Below are positions 42,304-52,609 of a DNA stretch of 64,000 bases, piece after piece. The stretch lies in assembly GCA_024516035.1 (NCBI GenBank), contig CM044964.1:24125956-24189955 (forward strand). The letters run 5' to 3'. Made by a program: the position numbers and the translations under genes. This DNA comes from Bactericera cockerelli (Eukaryota; Arthropoda; Insecta; Hemiptera; Triozidae). The first letter of the stretch is position 1. Each line of letters opens with the position of its first letter. The notes under the pieces were generated by a model. It was not told the DNA's origin. It did not search any database and was given only the letters and a program-made list of their open reading frames with translations.

Positions 42304-42420
42304 TTAAATAATAGATTCTGTGGAGATTTTTACTAGTCAGTTTGATGTACAAAATTTCAATACTCTATACATACACCCCACACTAGAAAGTTGGCCATAA
42401 ACGAGCTAGACAGTTGGACA

Positions 42421-42718
42421 CGGGAGTTTTACCCTCCATTCGCAGGAAACTCACAAACCTGCAACCCACAATAACCTCTCCCATTCTGGGTTGGGCCGGA
42501 ATGCCAAAAGCTTTATCACCACCCTTGATCAAACTCTGTTTATCTTTCATTAATTTTACTATACCTTTTGACTGCACCTGTATATAAAAAAATGTAAATA
42601 AAGATTGATCTAAATTGTTGAATAATGCCAGCATCACGAAGTATTCACCTCGCTCGACGTTGCTGATATTCGGTGATCCTACGAGAACCGGTGCACACAA
42701 CGCGCCATCAACGCTGTC
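42421..42718 (-). mobile_element. 5S-derived SINE, box C-less, interrupted
   Basis: Minus strand head: GACAGCGTTGATGGCG, ACCGGTTCTCGTAGGATCAC, CAACGTCGAGCGAGGTG, AATACTTCGTGATGCTGGC. An HP-tail insertion (42506-42623) splits it from the body, which continues CCGGCCCAACCCAGAATGGG. The tail end is missing. Confidence 0.85.
42506..42623 (+). mobile_element. HP-tail insertion nested in 5S SINE
   Basis: 118 bp flanked by AATGCC on both sides (42500-42505, 42624-42629). Starts inside the hairpin region, then ATCACCACCCTTGATCA and a terminal AATAAAGATTGATC with TTGAAT. The duplicated target shows it inserted into an existing SINE. Confidence 0.75.
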
Positions 42719-42937
42719 TTAACAACTCTTTAATTACATTGACAGATCATTTATTTATTTATATAACAAAAGTTACAAGTTGTACAAAATAATATATAAT
42801 GACAGTATATGTATACAGTGCAAAGAAATTACAATATGGAGGGAAAAAAAAGAAGAAAAGAAAGAAAAAAAAATTGACAGATCATTCATACCACTATGTC
42901 AAGACCTTTGGTAAAAAAAAGAAACATAATTATATGT

Positions 42938-43140
42938 ACAGCCGTTAAGAGCATTAGTTACTGACCCGGAGGTTGCGGGTTCGAATCCCGGTCGAAACGG
43001 AAAATTCTGACCGAGTTTTTGCGTTTCCGGAATGGCATGGATGGATGCATGGATGCCCTGAAGTAATGGAAAGCGATTCCGGGGCACAACTGCCTTTGTA
43101 AAAAACATGTACACTTGTACAGGTAGGTAGATAATAATAC
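42938..43140 (+). mobile_element. SINE-F (tRNA-headed), single copy
   Basis: CAGCCGTTAAGAGCATTAGT (A-box region) and GCGGGTTCGAATCCCGG (strong B box), then GGAATGGCATGGATGGATGC and CGATTCCGGGGCACAACTGC, ending in an ATAATAATA run. Confidence 0.75.
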
Positions 43141-43419
43141 TATATTATTATCATGGCATACTTTCATATCGACATTAGAGTGACGTGATCTTTACCTGTT
43201 CAATATATCACCACAGGAAACATTCCAAAGCTTCACCTGTTTTCGAAACATGCCAATAATATCACTCTGGCGTCCAAGCGACACTTGATATCTTGAGGTC
43301 TCGATTTCAGATAAGGTTGCAAAATCAGCATACTGATGGTGGATTACATAGTCAGTAACAGACTGATAAATCACGGCCGTTATCTATTCGATTATTTATA
43401 AAGTTGATTGATTTAATCT

Positions 43420-43830
43420 GTTCATTAGTGACTATCCTCTCGCGCCCAACACCATTTTTTGTTTGTGTAGTACAAAGTGACCGTGTCCTCACCAGAGGAC
43501 AAACATTTTATACTACTTGGTATATAATTTAAGCTTGGGCACTTAGCTTATTTTCATTAGTGACATCCACTATGTCGCTCAACCCATTTTTTTTTGATTG
43601 ATATTACAAGTGACTGTCTCACGAGGAAAACATTTAAATTAACTGGAATACTATAAATTTTTAAGCTTGGGAAATAGACCAACTTAGGCACTTAGACATT
43701 GGGCCGAAGAGCTATGCTCTAGGATCTAGGGCTTGGCCTAAGTTTTTTCAATATCTTGATTGATCATTTCATATTTGCAGAGTGAAACACAGTTATAAAT
43801 GAACCGGAATACTCTAAATTTTTATTTGAG
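43420..43830 (+). repeat. Diverged tandem segments, about 130 bp
   Basis: CATTAGTGAC with a CAACCCATTTTT- or CAACACCATTTTT-like stretch, ACAAGTGACTG and TTTAAGCTTGGG occur twice in order (43425-43540 and 43555-43675). A third partial copy follows (CCGGAATACTCTAAATTTTT, near 43802). Confidence 0.5.
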
Positions 43831-43839
43831 GAAAAGACC

Positions 43840-44490
43840 AACTTGCCTTTATTTCCATTGCTTAACAGAACATAAGTGCGTTCTTTAATACAAGAATATA
43901 AAATTAAGTTCCAATTTTATATACTCGCTTTTGTTCTCCATAAAATTACTGTTGAAATTTTCTTTAAAAAATGTTTCCCATCTAAAAAAAGTAGGTTCTT
44001 TTTTATTGGCACATAAAATTTGACATTTTCTCTTTCACAAAATTTAACTGTTTCACAAATTAAAAAGTCGACTTACTTATAAATTAGCTTTTGCCTATTG
44101 TTTGCGACTGAAATTTTTCCTAGTATTTTGGAAGAAAAATATTTTATTTTCTTACCTATTAATGTTTTTCTTTTTTATAATTCTTTGAATTTCCATTTCC
44201 ATCCGTATCAAGATAGTAAAGATTCTATTGTAGCTAAAAGTAGGTACCTACAATACCTACATAACTACTTGAATAATTTGTCTAAATAAAGCACTACCTA
44301 TAATTCTTGCGAAAATGTTGGTCCCGGAGGAGTCGTAATAAATAATATGTATATGGTATACTACTACCTTCTTCTTTTACTCTGTCTTATCCCACTCAAG
44401 CAGGGTCAAAGTTGTTCAACCTCATCATTCAGGTTGTTTAGTTTTGGCACATTTTTTACGGCTGGATGACCTTCCTAACGCCAACGATTT
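43840..44490. other. No gene; TE scrap at 44385-44480
   Basis: TTACGGCTGGATGACCTTCC followed by TAACGCCAACG resembles 62594-62620 and is a phrase seen in dispersed insect repeats. The rest is AT-rich with nothing recognised. Confidence 0.35.
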
Positions 44491-44493
44491 TAT

Positions 44494-44721
44494 TTGATTT
44501 AACGTCCTGTATTAGGACTAGGGTTTTACCCTCCATTCGCTGGGAATCGTACTATCTACCCACATTAACCTCACCCAGCCTGGGTAGGGCCGGAAATGCC
44601 AGCCTCACATATACGGAGTGAACAGAATTTCCTATGTGAAAAGCCTCTTCCGACCGGGGATCGAACTCAGGATCTCTGGACTACGGGCAGTTGTCACAAT
44701 CGTTACGCCACGGAGGCTGGC
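44494..44721 (-). mobile_element. SINE-G: tRNA head on the 5S-SINE body
   Basis: Minus strand: CCAGCCTCCGTGGCGTAACG, GAGTTCGATCCCCGG, CAGGCTGGGTGAGGTTAATG, GGAGGGTAAAACCC and GGACGTTAAATCA. Very close to 27149-27378. Confidence 0.85.
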
Positions 44722-45711
44722 AATATGTAAACATTGTATACCACTTAAAATCTTTTAATAATAGTTTTTGAAATCGTATTTTAAGATTGAATTAAATATA
44801 AATTAAATTTTATATTGAATATGGTTCTATAGTAGAGTGCAGGTAGGAAAGGTAGGTACATATTTCCGCCATGATTAAAGCCAAATTTGTTAATATTACA
44901 ACTCCTCATCACAGGGCCTTGGTAAAAATTACAAATTGGTGTAAAACACAGTTTAAATTATCATCATAAATTTCACCCTTCGCCTGTACTTGCGAGAACA
45001 CAATAAAAAGTTATCTCTAAAGCTTATGTAATATTTTAAAAAGCCTGAAAACCTAATATTTCATCTTGATAACATTTTGAAAGAAATTGGTAGCTCCTAG
45101 AAGTTTAGAAGTTTAATATTTCTACATAAATTATAAGACTATTATGTAAATATATTATGTAAAATGGTAAAAGAAATTAACCTAACGCCTACTCAAGCAC
45201 CATGTAACTTTCCTTTGTAAAGAGTTTCCAAGTTCTGATGCCGTAGGTAAAGAGAAAAGTGAATTTTTTTAAAAAAAATTTAAAGCGTTTTGGATTGAGG
45301 TAGGTAGTAAAAGTTTTGTTACGTCACATCTCCATCGAAACAGAAAAGTGAGAAGTTGTGGTAGGTGCCTTTTGTAAATTATCTCATTGTATTTTGTTTC
45401 AGATAAATTTGTAATATTAGAAATCGGAAGTATTTTGTTTGTTTTTGTAAAAAAAATATTTTTTTATCCGATTTTTTTTTTTTTTTTTTTTTTCTTCTTC
45501 CAATATATTTTATTTAACTATTTCGTAAGCGGTTTCCTTTTTTTATGATCTTCCTGTAATTATTTATATCCTTAAACAAAACAACCTCGTAGAGGTTTAG
45601 TTACATAATTGGATACTACCTCTATTTCCTTATTTGAGTTTATAGAATAACAAAGAATTTCTAATCTTCAGTCTACAGAAATTGACTAAACCTTTAATAA
45701 TGAAAGGCACT
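44722..45711. other. No gene; one dispersed-repeat copy
   Basis: 45405-45470 matches the repeat at 6915-7010 (TAATATTAGAAATCGGAAGT). 45472-45492 is a T run. Nothing else. Confidence 0.35.
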
Positions 45712-45860
45712 TGTCCGGTGATCCAGATAGTGAGTGGTTCCGTGTGTTCGAATCCCACCAATAGCATGCATTTTTACAAATTAATTTGACACATTGAGCA
45801 TTTATAATAATGTGGTCAAACAACTTCTGAGATAAGGGGATTCCTGAATCCTAATCAGGC
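45712..45860 (+). mobile_element. SINE chimera: SINE-B head, SINE-C tail
   Basis: The head CACTTGTCCGGTGATCCAG lacks part of the A box, then GTGTGTTCGAATCCCACC and the SINE-B spacer TTAATTTGACACATTG. It ends with the SINE-C tail phrase TCCTAATCAGGCAGTATAA. Template switching or adjacent insertions could explain it. Confidence 0.6.
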
Positions 45861-45946
45861 AGTATAATTCTAATACTTAATTTTTCACCCGATTTAAATT
45901 GTTCATCATTGTTCCTTTAGAATTTAATGTTTCTATGACATGTATA

Positions 45947-46883
45947 TGTTAGCGGCAATGTTGATTCTTCAGGCAAAGTTGACTGTGCCTAGGCAGAGTC
46001 AACTATGCCTGCTCGTTTTAGGCAAAGTTGATTAAAAATGAAAAATCACATTTTTTATTCAACAAAGACTAGTCATAGTTGACTATGCCTAGGCAAAGTC
46101 AACTATGCCTGGCATAAGTTAGGCAAAGTTGATTTAAAATTAAAAATGATAATCTTAATCTACATTGACTAGTCATAGTTAACTATGTCTACAATTAGTG
46201 TGTCAAAGTTGATTTACCTAGAACCAAAATAATAACAATAATATACAAAATTGAATAATCGAAAAATAATGTGAATTATTATTTATTTGGTTAAAATTTG
46301 TCAGCCGCACTATTTATTACCGCACGGTAATGATCCATGACACCTTGAATTGCAAAGAACTTTTTTCTTTTTACAAAAACACTTTATGGTGAAGCATTTT
46401 GTCTGACAGTAACATCGAGCAAATCCCTTTGTAAGTGTTATCGAATTCAACTTGCAAACTTTACGATTTAATATTAACTTCTCGCGAAAAATGTCTGCGT
46501 TAGATTGGGACATGATGAAACTACTTTAGCCAAAAAGAAAAAAAAAAAAATTTAAATTAAATAAATAAAAATCTTCAATAGAGCTCTGATTTACAGAAAC
46601 AAATGACACAGACTGCTGCATGAGTATTTAAAAACTAACAAATCAAAACAAAAGGGTGCGCGAGCATAATCATAATCAACTTTGACTGAAGAATGTTAGG
46701 CATAGTTGACTATGCCTAGGCAAAGCTGATCTTATCTTTTGTAAATAATCAACTTTGCCTGATATGAGTTAGGCATATAGCTGATTATATTTTTTCAAAT
46801 CAACATTGCCTGCTCATTTTAGGCATAGTATACTATGCCTAGGCATAGTCAACTGTGCCTGAGAATCAACATTGCCGCTAACA
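45947..46883. mobile_element. Ginger-like DNA transposon, 937 bp
   Basis: Terminal inverted repeats start TGTTAGCGGCAATGTTGATT on both sides and are flanked by TATA (45943-45946, 46884-46887), a 4-bp duplication. TGTNR termini with a 4-bp TSD are the published hallmark of Ginger elements (recalled). Each end carries several 20-bp near-palindromes such as AGGCATAGTTGACTATGCCT, arranged in pairs. The centre holds a Cys-rich minus-strand frame like the C-terminus of Ginger-derived proteins. The integrase core is absent, so it is non-autonomous. Confidence 0.78.
46310..46513 (-). pseudogene. Cys-rich C-terminus of a Ginger-type transposase
   Basis: A 67-codon minus-strand frame from ATG 46513 to stop 46310. 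After a Lys/Asn-rich start it has GFARCYCQTKCFTIKCFCKK and VLCNSRCHGSLPCGNK, a Cys pattern CxC-x3-C-x4-CxC-x6-C-x3-C-x5-C. From memory this is the end of KRBA2-like/Ginger integrase proteins and would bind zinc. The catalytic integrase domain is not present in the element, so this is a retained last-exon remnant. The intact frame could mean recent deletion of the rest, or use as a small protein, which I cannot judge. Confidence 0.6.
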
Positions 46884-46969
46884 TATATAATTTGTATAAA
46901 GGTATTGTATCGTTACGTATCCGTATACCGGGCATTATTGTTATTAAATAAGTGTCTATTATTAATTAA

Positions 46970-47195
46970 CAAATTTTAGTGGATAGCATCGACATTTCAT
47001 ATTCTTCTAGTGCATCATATCTCCACCCAACCATCATATTCCATTATCAATCCCAGAGACAGGGAGTTCCATTTCGCTCCCAGTTTGGGTAGGCCCCGAC
47101 ATCCAAAATACAGAGCCGAAATTTTTCGACCCCGCCGGGATTCGACCCCGGGTCACCAAGAGAGAACACCGAGCATACTTCCGCTAGGTGGCTAC
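46970..47195 (-). mobile_element. SINE-D
   Basis: Minus strand: CACCTAGCGGAAGTATGCTC, GGTGACCCGGGGTCGAATCC, TTTCGGCTCTGTATTTTGGA, TGTCGGGGCCTACCC and the end ATGCTATCCACTAAAATTTG. Confidence 0.88.
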
Positions 47196-47587
47196 TTTAT
47201 TGAAGAATAATTATCACTATTATCATTGTCACAGCACAGCAGTACTCAGAAGTGAACAATTACCGTTAAACTCTTTGTGAGATGAGCTCTGCCAGACTAG
47301 TATCTCTAGAACCACTTGAGATATAACTGCAGGCATGATTGCAGGAGTCACGATGAAGGCATTTCTTTTTTTTTAACGAGATTTGTGCTTTATTTGTACA
47401 TAATTTCATTACAATGTTTATAATAATAACACAATAAATATATGAGTACTTAAAATTAATCAAAAAGAATAATTACGAGCATGTACTTATACTATCACAC
47501 TAAGGTACCTGGAGAACCAGGCACCTTGTTTTGTGATAATTTATTAATTTAGTTAAAGGTTTTGTTTTATTTTACATACCTAGCCTA

Positions 47588-47710
47588 CTTCAGTAGCTTG
47601 ATCGATAAGGTGGACGACTCGTAACCTGGAGGTCGGTGGTTCAAGTCCCGGTTTCAGCGTAGATGTAGCAAGTTTGAGTAGTTGTGATATCACGAAAATT
47701 GTAAACACAT
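47588..47710 (+). mobile_element. SINE-A, best head
   Basis: TTCAGTAGCTTGATCGATAA, GTAACCTGGAGGTCGG, B box GGTTCAAGTCCCGG, AGCAAGTTTGAGTAGTTGTG and ATATCACGAAA. Confidence 0.88.
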
Positions 47711-47869
47711 ATACCTATGTTAACTTTTTTACTTACCCAAAGGTTAAAAAGGAGACAGATATAATGAGATAGGTTTGGTATTGGTAAAGGTAGGGCTACG
47801 AAAAGCTCTTTGTCACTGCGACCTTAGATAGATCTTTTGTGACATTAGGTTAGTTATCATAATTGCGTT

Positions 47870-47958
47870 GATCACTTTCGTGATATCACGAACTCGCTTT
47901 ACCAAATCTTTGCAGAACTTTGGACTTGAACCACCGACCTTTATCGATCAAGCTAATA
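47870..47958 (-). mobile_element. SINE-A, 5' part
   Basis: Minus strand: TTAGCTTGATCGATAAAGGT, GGTGGTTCAAGTCC, AAAGCGAGTTCGTGATATCA. About 25 bp of the head middle is deleted. Confidence 0.75.
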
Positions 47959-47999
47959 AGGTTTGTTACTTTTAGAATTTGATAAATAACACCTATGAA

Positions 48000-48153
48000 T
48001 AATATCGCCTTATTTCTACTACCCCTAATGAGTCCCATTATTCCAGCAGTAAGCCCAAGACGTAATGTGGTCAAAATCCCAAATGGGAGAATAACTTTTT
48101 ATGTCCCTGCTGGGTTTCGAACCCTCGACCCCGACGTCTTGACCACCTACGCC
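48000..48153 (-). mobile_element. SINE-C
   Basis: Minus strand: GTAGGTGGTCAAGACGTCGG, GAGGGTTCGAAACCCAG, the ATTTGGGATTTTGACC region, GGGCTTACTGCTGGAATAAT and AATAAGGCGATATTATT. Confidence 0.85.
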
Positions 48154-48289
48154 TTCTCCAGTAGCATAGACTAGCCATGCAACTGGTGAATTTTGCACAT
48201 CCACTAAATTTGACCAAACTTCAGTTCGCTGTGATTGGTCTAAACTCAGATTTGAGAGAAATGGTCTAACTTATCTTGAAGTTAATCTC

Positions 48290-48405
48290 TTGGCGGACTT
48301 GTAACCTGGAGGTCGGTGGTTCAAGTCCCAGGTTCAGGGAAGATTTTTTCAGTAAAGCGAGTTTGAGTAATTGTGATATCACGAAAATGATTATTAACAG
48401 AAATA
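48290..48405 (+). mobile_element. SINE-A, head truncated
   Basis: Starts at GGCGGACTTGTAACCTGGAG, then GGTTCAAGTCCCAGG, AAAGCGAGTTTGAGTAATTG and GATTATTAACAG. It abuts the next SINE-C in opposite orientation. Confidence 0.85.
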
Positions 48406-48408
48406 TAA

Positions 48409-48592
48409 TAATATCGCCTCATTTATGCTGCCTAAGTCCCATTATTCCAGCAGTAAGTCCAAGACGTATTATTATGTGGTAAAAATCACAAATGGGAAGA
48501 TAACTTGTCATGTCCCGGCTGGGTTTCGAACCCGTGACCTCTGGAATCTCTTGATTCACAGAGTGCCGCCTTTACCACTGCGCTATCGGGAC
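48409..48592 (-). mobile_element. SINE-C, long anticodon region
   Basis: Minus strand: GTCCCGATAGCGCAGTGGTA, then a stretched region with ATCAAGAGATTCCAGAGGTC, B box GGGTTCGAAACCC and the tail ACTTACTGCTGGAATAATGG. The acceptor stem pairs GTCCCG with CGGGAC. Confidence 0.85.
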
Positions 48593-49019
48593 AAATATGA
48601 TAACTTTTTCTTAATTTCTTGAAACTATAATATACCTAGTTCGGCAATGTGTATTTTCTTCAATGTGCCACTGACGATAACACCTCCTAAACCTTCCAGT
48701 GTTTTTCATTCGAGCCTGGAATTATAACAATTATTTCTACTTGTACATTTGTGACTCTAAGTACCTGTGACCGTACCTGTTTCGAGTAGTATATTCCTCT
48801 GGACATTTAACTTCCGGTGGTCTGGAATAAACACTAGTAGTTCTGTGAACTGTAGACCTATCTCGGATTCTTAAATCGTATTCAAAATATCGCATCAAGC
48901 AACAGGATTACACAGCCTTTCATTCGATTATAGTATGGCTTATAGTACTCCTTTATAAACTCTTTTTTTTAATTTATTTATAAACAATTGGATTAACCTT
49001 TATTCACATTTTTTTTATA

Positions 49020-49903
49020 CAGGGTGAGCATAAAGTCTCACCCCACCCCCCGTATCTCGAGAATGGCTAAAAATACAAGAGAACACAAAAACTCGTATTC
49101 CTTAATTTTTAGGAGGATTAATTTTAAGCCAAAAAAAATTTACCTACACGACCCCAGTCAGGCTGGGCATGGACCAACTTTAAAATCTTAAATAGAATGG
49201 TATGTCTTGTGGCATATTGTTTTAAAGGTCTCATAGAGAGAAGTTCATTACAACAAATTTCAGTGAGCTACAACTTACCGTTCTCGAGATACAGGGTCGG
49301 ACGCCCTGCGTAATATCCATATATTTTGACCTATAACTCGTTAACCGTAAATTATAGAAAAATGAAATTTGTTGATAATAACTCCTTATGACAAGCACTT
49401 TCGAAAAATTTATAACTCGACATACTCTAATGATATTAGATTCTGGTCGGTTTCGTCAGCCACCCGGACGAAAAGTAAGAAAAAATTTAACGAAAAAACA
49501 AATCCAGTTTTAACTTGTTCGAAAGTTCTTGCGATAAGGAGTTATTATCAACAAATTTCATTTTTCTGGAATTTACGGTCAACGAGTTATAGGTCAAAAT
49601 ATATGGATATTACGCAGGACGTCCGACCCTGTATCTCGAGAACGGTAAGTTGTAGCTCACTGAAATTTGTTGTAATGAACTTCTTTTTATAAGACCTTTA
49701 AAACAATATGCCACAAGACATACCATTCTATTTAAGATTTTAAAATTGGTCCATGCCCAGCCTGACTGGGGCCGTGTAGGCAATTTTTTTTTGGCTGAAA
49801 ATTAATCCCCCTAAAAATTAAGGAATATGGATTTTTGCGTTTTCTTGTATTTTTAGCCATTCTCGAGATACGGGGGGTGGGGTGAGACTTTATGCTCACC
49901 CTG
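49020..49903. mobile_element. 0.88-kb hairpin MITE, CAGGGTG ends
   Basis: Ends CAGGGTGAGCATAAAGTCTC and its complement, flanked by TA (49018-49019, 49904-49905). The arms 49020-49410 and 49518-49903 are near-identical inverted copies with a spacer of about 107 bp, so nearly the whole element can fold back. Frames in it are mirror images and not genes. It resembles Tc1/mariner-related foldback MITEs. Confidence 0.85.
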
Positions 49904-50196
49904 TATACAATGAACAATATTATAAGTTATAAAATAGATATAAACAAAGCCTGATTAAGGGTGGTGATTAATTCTTCGGCATTCTATATTCTTTTCTAAA
50001 ATCTCCTTGAATATAAAGGAGAAATACCCCCTTCAGATACGAAAATATTTTTCCCAAGTAAAAAGAACGCACCCAATTTCATGATTAATTTCTCAATTTA
50101 TTCAAGAATTTGACCACATAAAAATGACACCAAAAAGACATCGCTGGGATAAGAGAACTATCTCTTTGGTTTTGAATAGGCAGTATAATTTTTTTT

Positions 50197-50395
50197 GGGT
50201 TGGGTGGAAGAGATTGCCATAGGCAATAACCCCGCCCTTTCGTTAGGACATTTATGTTTTCTATATTTTTTTATATTCTTTTTCATTTTTATTGTATATA
50301 TTGTTTCTATTTTTTTCATTGTTAAAATAATTATTTGTAGTGTACATATTATTTCCATTAATATCTAATAAAGTGTCGAATAATAATAATAATAA
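50197..50395 (+). mobile_element. HP-tail retroposon, best full copy
   Basis: GGTTGGGTGGAAGAG, hairpin ATTGCC-ATA-GGCAAT (50213-50227), AACCCCGCCC, TTTCGTTAGGACAT, TTATTGTATATATTGTTTC, ATATCTAATAAAGTGTCGAA and (AAT)n. Confidence 0.88.
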
Positions 50396-50419
50396 ATGAA
50401 GCATTTTTTTTACTATTAA

Positions 50420-50572
50420 TTCCTATAAGACCGGACTGAAAGGTCCGATCAGGTCATTATCTGAGTTCGGGACCATAAAATGGAACTGCCTTGGTCATTG
50501 TTATAGGACCAGTATGGCGGTCCTTACCTGCATGACACTGACAATCACACTCTGTCAACAACAACAACAACA
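50420..50572 (+). repeat. Unclassified element ending in (AAC)n
   Basis: TAAGACCGGACTGAAAGGTC through GGCGGTCCTTACCTGCATGA and ACTCTGTCAACAACAACAA. No other copy is seen except the (ACA)n end at 3073. The start can form GACCGGACTGAAAGGTC hairpins. Confidence 0.4.
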
Positions 50573-50623
50573 ATCATTTCTACAATTGCTTCAAAGTTAA
50601 ACAATATACATAAAACGATAGTT

Positions 50624-50897
50624 AGTCACCTTGGCCTAGCGGTAGCATGCTCGGCTTGCACTTCAGGTGACCCGGGTTCGAATCCCGGCGGGGTCGGATT
50701 TTTTCGGCTCTGTACTTTGGATGTCAGGGCCTACCCTAGCTTGGACAATTGGGGTAGTTGTAGAGTGGGCAAAAGACCAGTGGCGGCATTACTAGATTGA
50801 TATTGGAATATGATGGTTGGTTGGAGAAATGATGCTTATTAGTTCTCGTTCTGTCGATGCTACCCACTAAATTTTGTGACATAATAACACAAAGAAC
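50624..50897 (+). mobile_element. SINE-D, full length
   Basis: GTCACCTTGGCCTAGCGGTA (A box), GACCCGGGTTCGAATCCCGG (B box), TTTTTTCGGCTCTGTACTTT, GATGTCAGGGCCTACCC, AAGACCAGTGGCGGCA and the end TGACATAATAACACAAAGAA. Head, body and tail define the family. Confidence 0.92.
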
Positions 50898-51229
50898 TAT
50901 ATCTTTTTACCTATTTCATCTTCTCTTATATTATATAAGAGCAAGAAAAAGACAACGTGTGTGTAAAAAAGACATCTTACCGTCAGTTGTATTATTATAA
51001 TCATTGAAGTCTTTATTACTAGGACATACATAATATCATGTATATTGTACAAACAACTAATGATAAAAATTAAAAATAGGTTTTATTTAATATTTCATAT
51101 AAAACTAGGATACTTTAAATATGTTATATTTAATATTTTATATAAAACTATAGGATTCATCAAATATTAAACATAACATTATTCGATTTCTAATGTAAAC
51201 CTTCTAAAAAATCTTAAAAAAAAAACTTA

Positions 51230-51338
51230 CAACAATATAAACAATAAAAAAGATGAACAACATAGATAAAATATAGACAGGTGTCCTAACTGAAGGGCGG
51301 GGTTATTACCCAGGGCATTCTCGTTCACCCAACCATTA
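51230..51338 (-). mobile_element. HP-tail retroposon, short
   Basis: Minus strand: GGTTGGGTGAACGAG, AATGCC-CTG-GGTAAT (one mismatch), AACCCCGCCC, TTCAGTTAGGACAC. The AT-rich sequence 51000-51230 may be its tail. It holds two 65-bp near-duplicates (TTTAATATTTCATATAAAAC). Confidence 0.65.
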
Positions 51339-51849
51339 CACTGTTACACTTTATTGGCAATAACAACAGCAACAATCAATAATAGAATTGCGCCAAAGTT
51401 TGACAAGAGAGAACAACAAAAAAAGATGCATAAAAAAACTTACCCAGAAGTTGTTACCTATCAATATCTTTTCTTTTTCTTCTTACTCTTCTTTTTTTTA
51501 CCAGTATTATTGATACGAGTATATAAAAAACAGGAATTCGTTTACTCGTTCTTTGAACAATGTATAAAAAAGAAGTGAAGAAACAGATATATATTATGTA
51601 AGTATACAACTATACATGACATACACTGTACATTAAGGATGTAGAATATTTTAGATTTAGAATGATGCATCTACGAAAAAAATGTAATAAAAAAAGTCTG
51701 TATGGTTTTGTGTTAGGCTGTTATACTTGTTTGTGAACAGTATGCTGTAGGTCCCAACAGTCTTGTCAGAAAAGATATTAAGAACTGTCCAAATGTAGAG
51801 ATGAAATGAGAAAAAAATACTTAAAGTTGCTTTCAACTTAAGTGGTCTT

Positions 51850-52237
51850 ATCACGTCGGGGGTTTTAGCCCTCAGTCGCTGGAAATTTACAAACTAATTG
51901 CCATAGGCAATAACCCCGCCCTTTAGTTAGGACATTTATGTTTTCAAATATTTTCTATTCTTTTTCATTTTTATTGTATATATTGTTTTTTTGATTTTTC
52001 ACTGTTAAAATTATTATTTATATGTACATAATGTCCTTTTGTATCTAATAAAGAATTATATAATAATAATAATAACTAACGACTCAAATTATAATTTCGC
52101 CCAGCCCAAGTGCGGTCGGCAAAAGCCAGCATCTCGAGGGTTCGAATATGAATGGTCACCCATCCTAACCTGACCGTTGTTTAACTTCAGTGACAAAATG
52201 AGATCTGATGTGTATGCCATCGACAGTGGCTTTATAT
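51850..52237 (-). mobile_element. 5S-derived SINE with box C, interrupted
   Basis: Minus strand head at 52100-52237 keeps GATGGGTGACCATTCA (box C) and CACTGTCGATGGCATACAC-like 5S sequence. The tail at 51850-51896 has CCCCGACGTGATAAGACC. An HP-tail insertion of 177 bp lies between. Strongly diverged. Confidence 0.75.
51897..52073 (+). mobile_element. HP-tail insertion nested in 5S SINE
   Basis: Starts exactly at the hairpin ATTGCC-ATA-GGCAAT and ends in (AAT)n, flanked by AACTA (51892-51896, 52074-52078). 5' truncation, a simple-repeat tail and a target duplication mark it as a retroposon. Confidence 0.88.
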
Positions 52238-52609
52238 TTTTAAAAGTAAGTTATTTTAAAGGGATTTTAGAATTATTTAACAGATAAATAATTTTTTTTT
52301 CTTGAACACCACATGGTAAAAGTTTGTTCATTAAAACTTTTAGAGTCCAATATGCATTTGTAATTGTTGTACTTCAGTTCTCCATCATACATATATTATA
52401 TTACATATAAATATGTATTATGCACCTTTAATTTTATAAAATTTATGTTTGCTATTTGTGAATTATTTTAGGACCCATTTGTAATTTTTTGATTAATAAA
52501 TGATTAACAAAGAAATTCGAATCTTCTGCTGGCTATACTCGTCCTCACTCAGGCTGGGGACGAGTATAGTATAGCCAGCTAACCTAACCTATCTATTTTT
52601 AAACAAGTT

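Noticed and set aside
49369..49692. 107-codon frame in the hairpin element
   Set aside because: It crosses both arms and the spacer, its sequence is mirrored on the other strand, and there is no protein signature.
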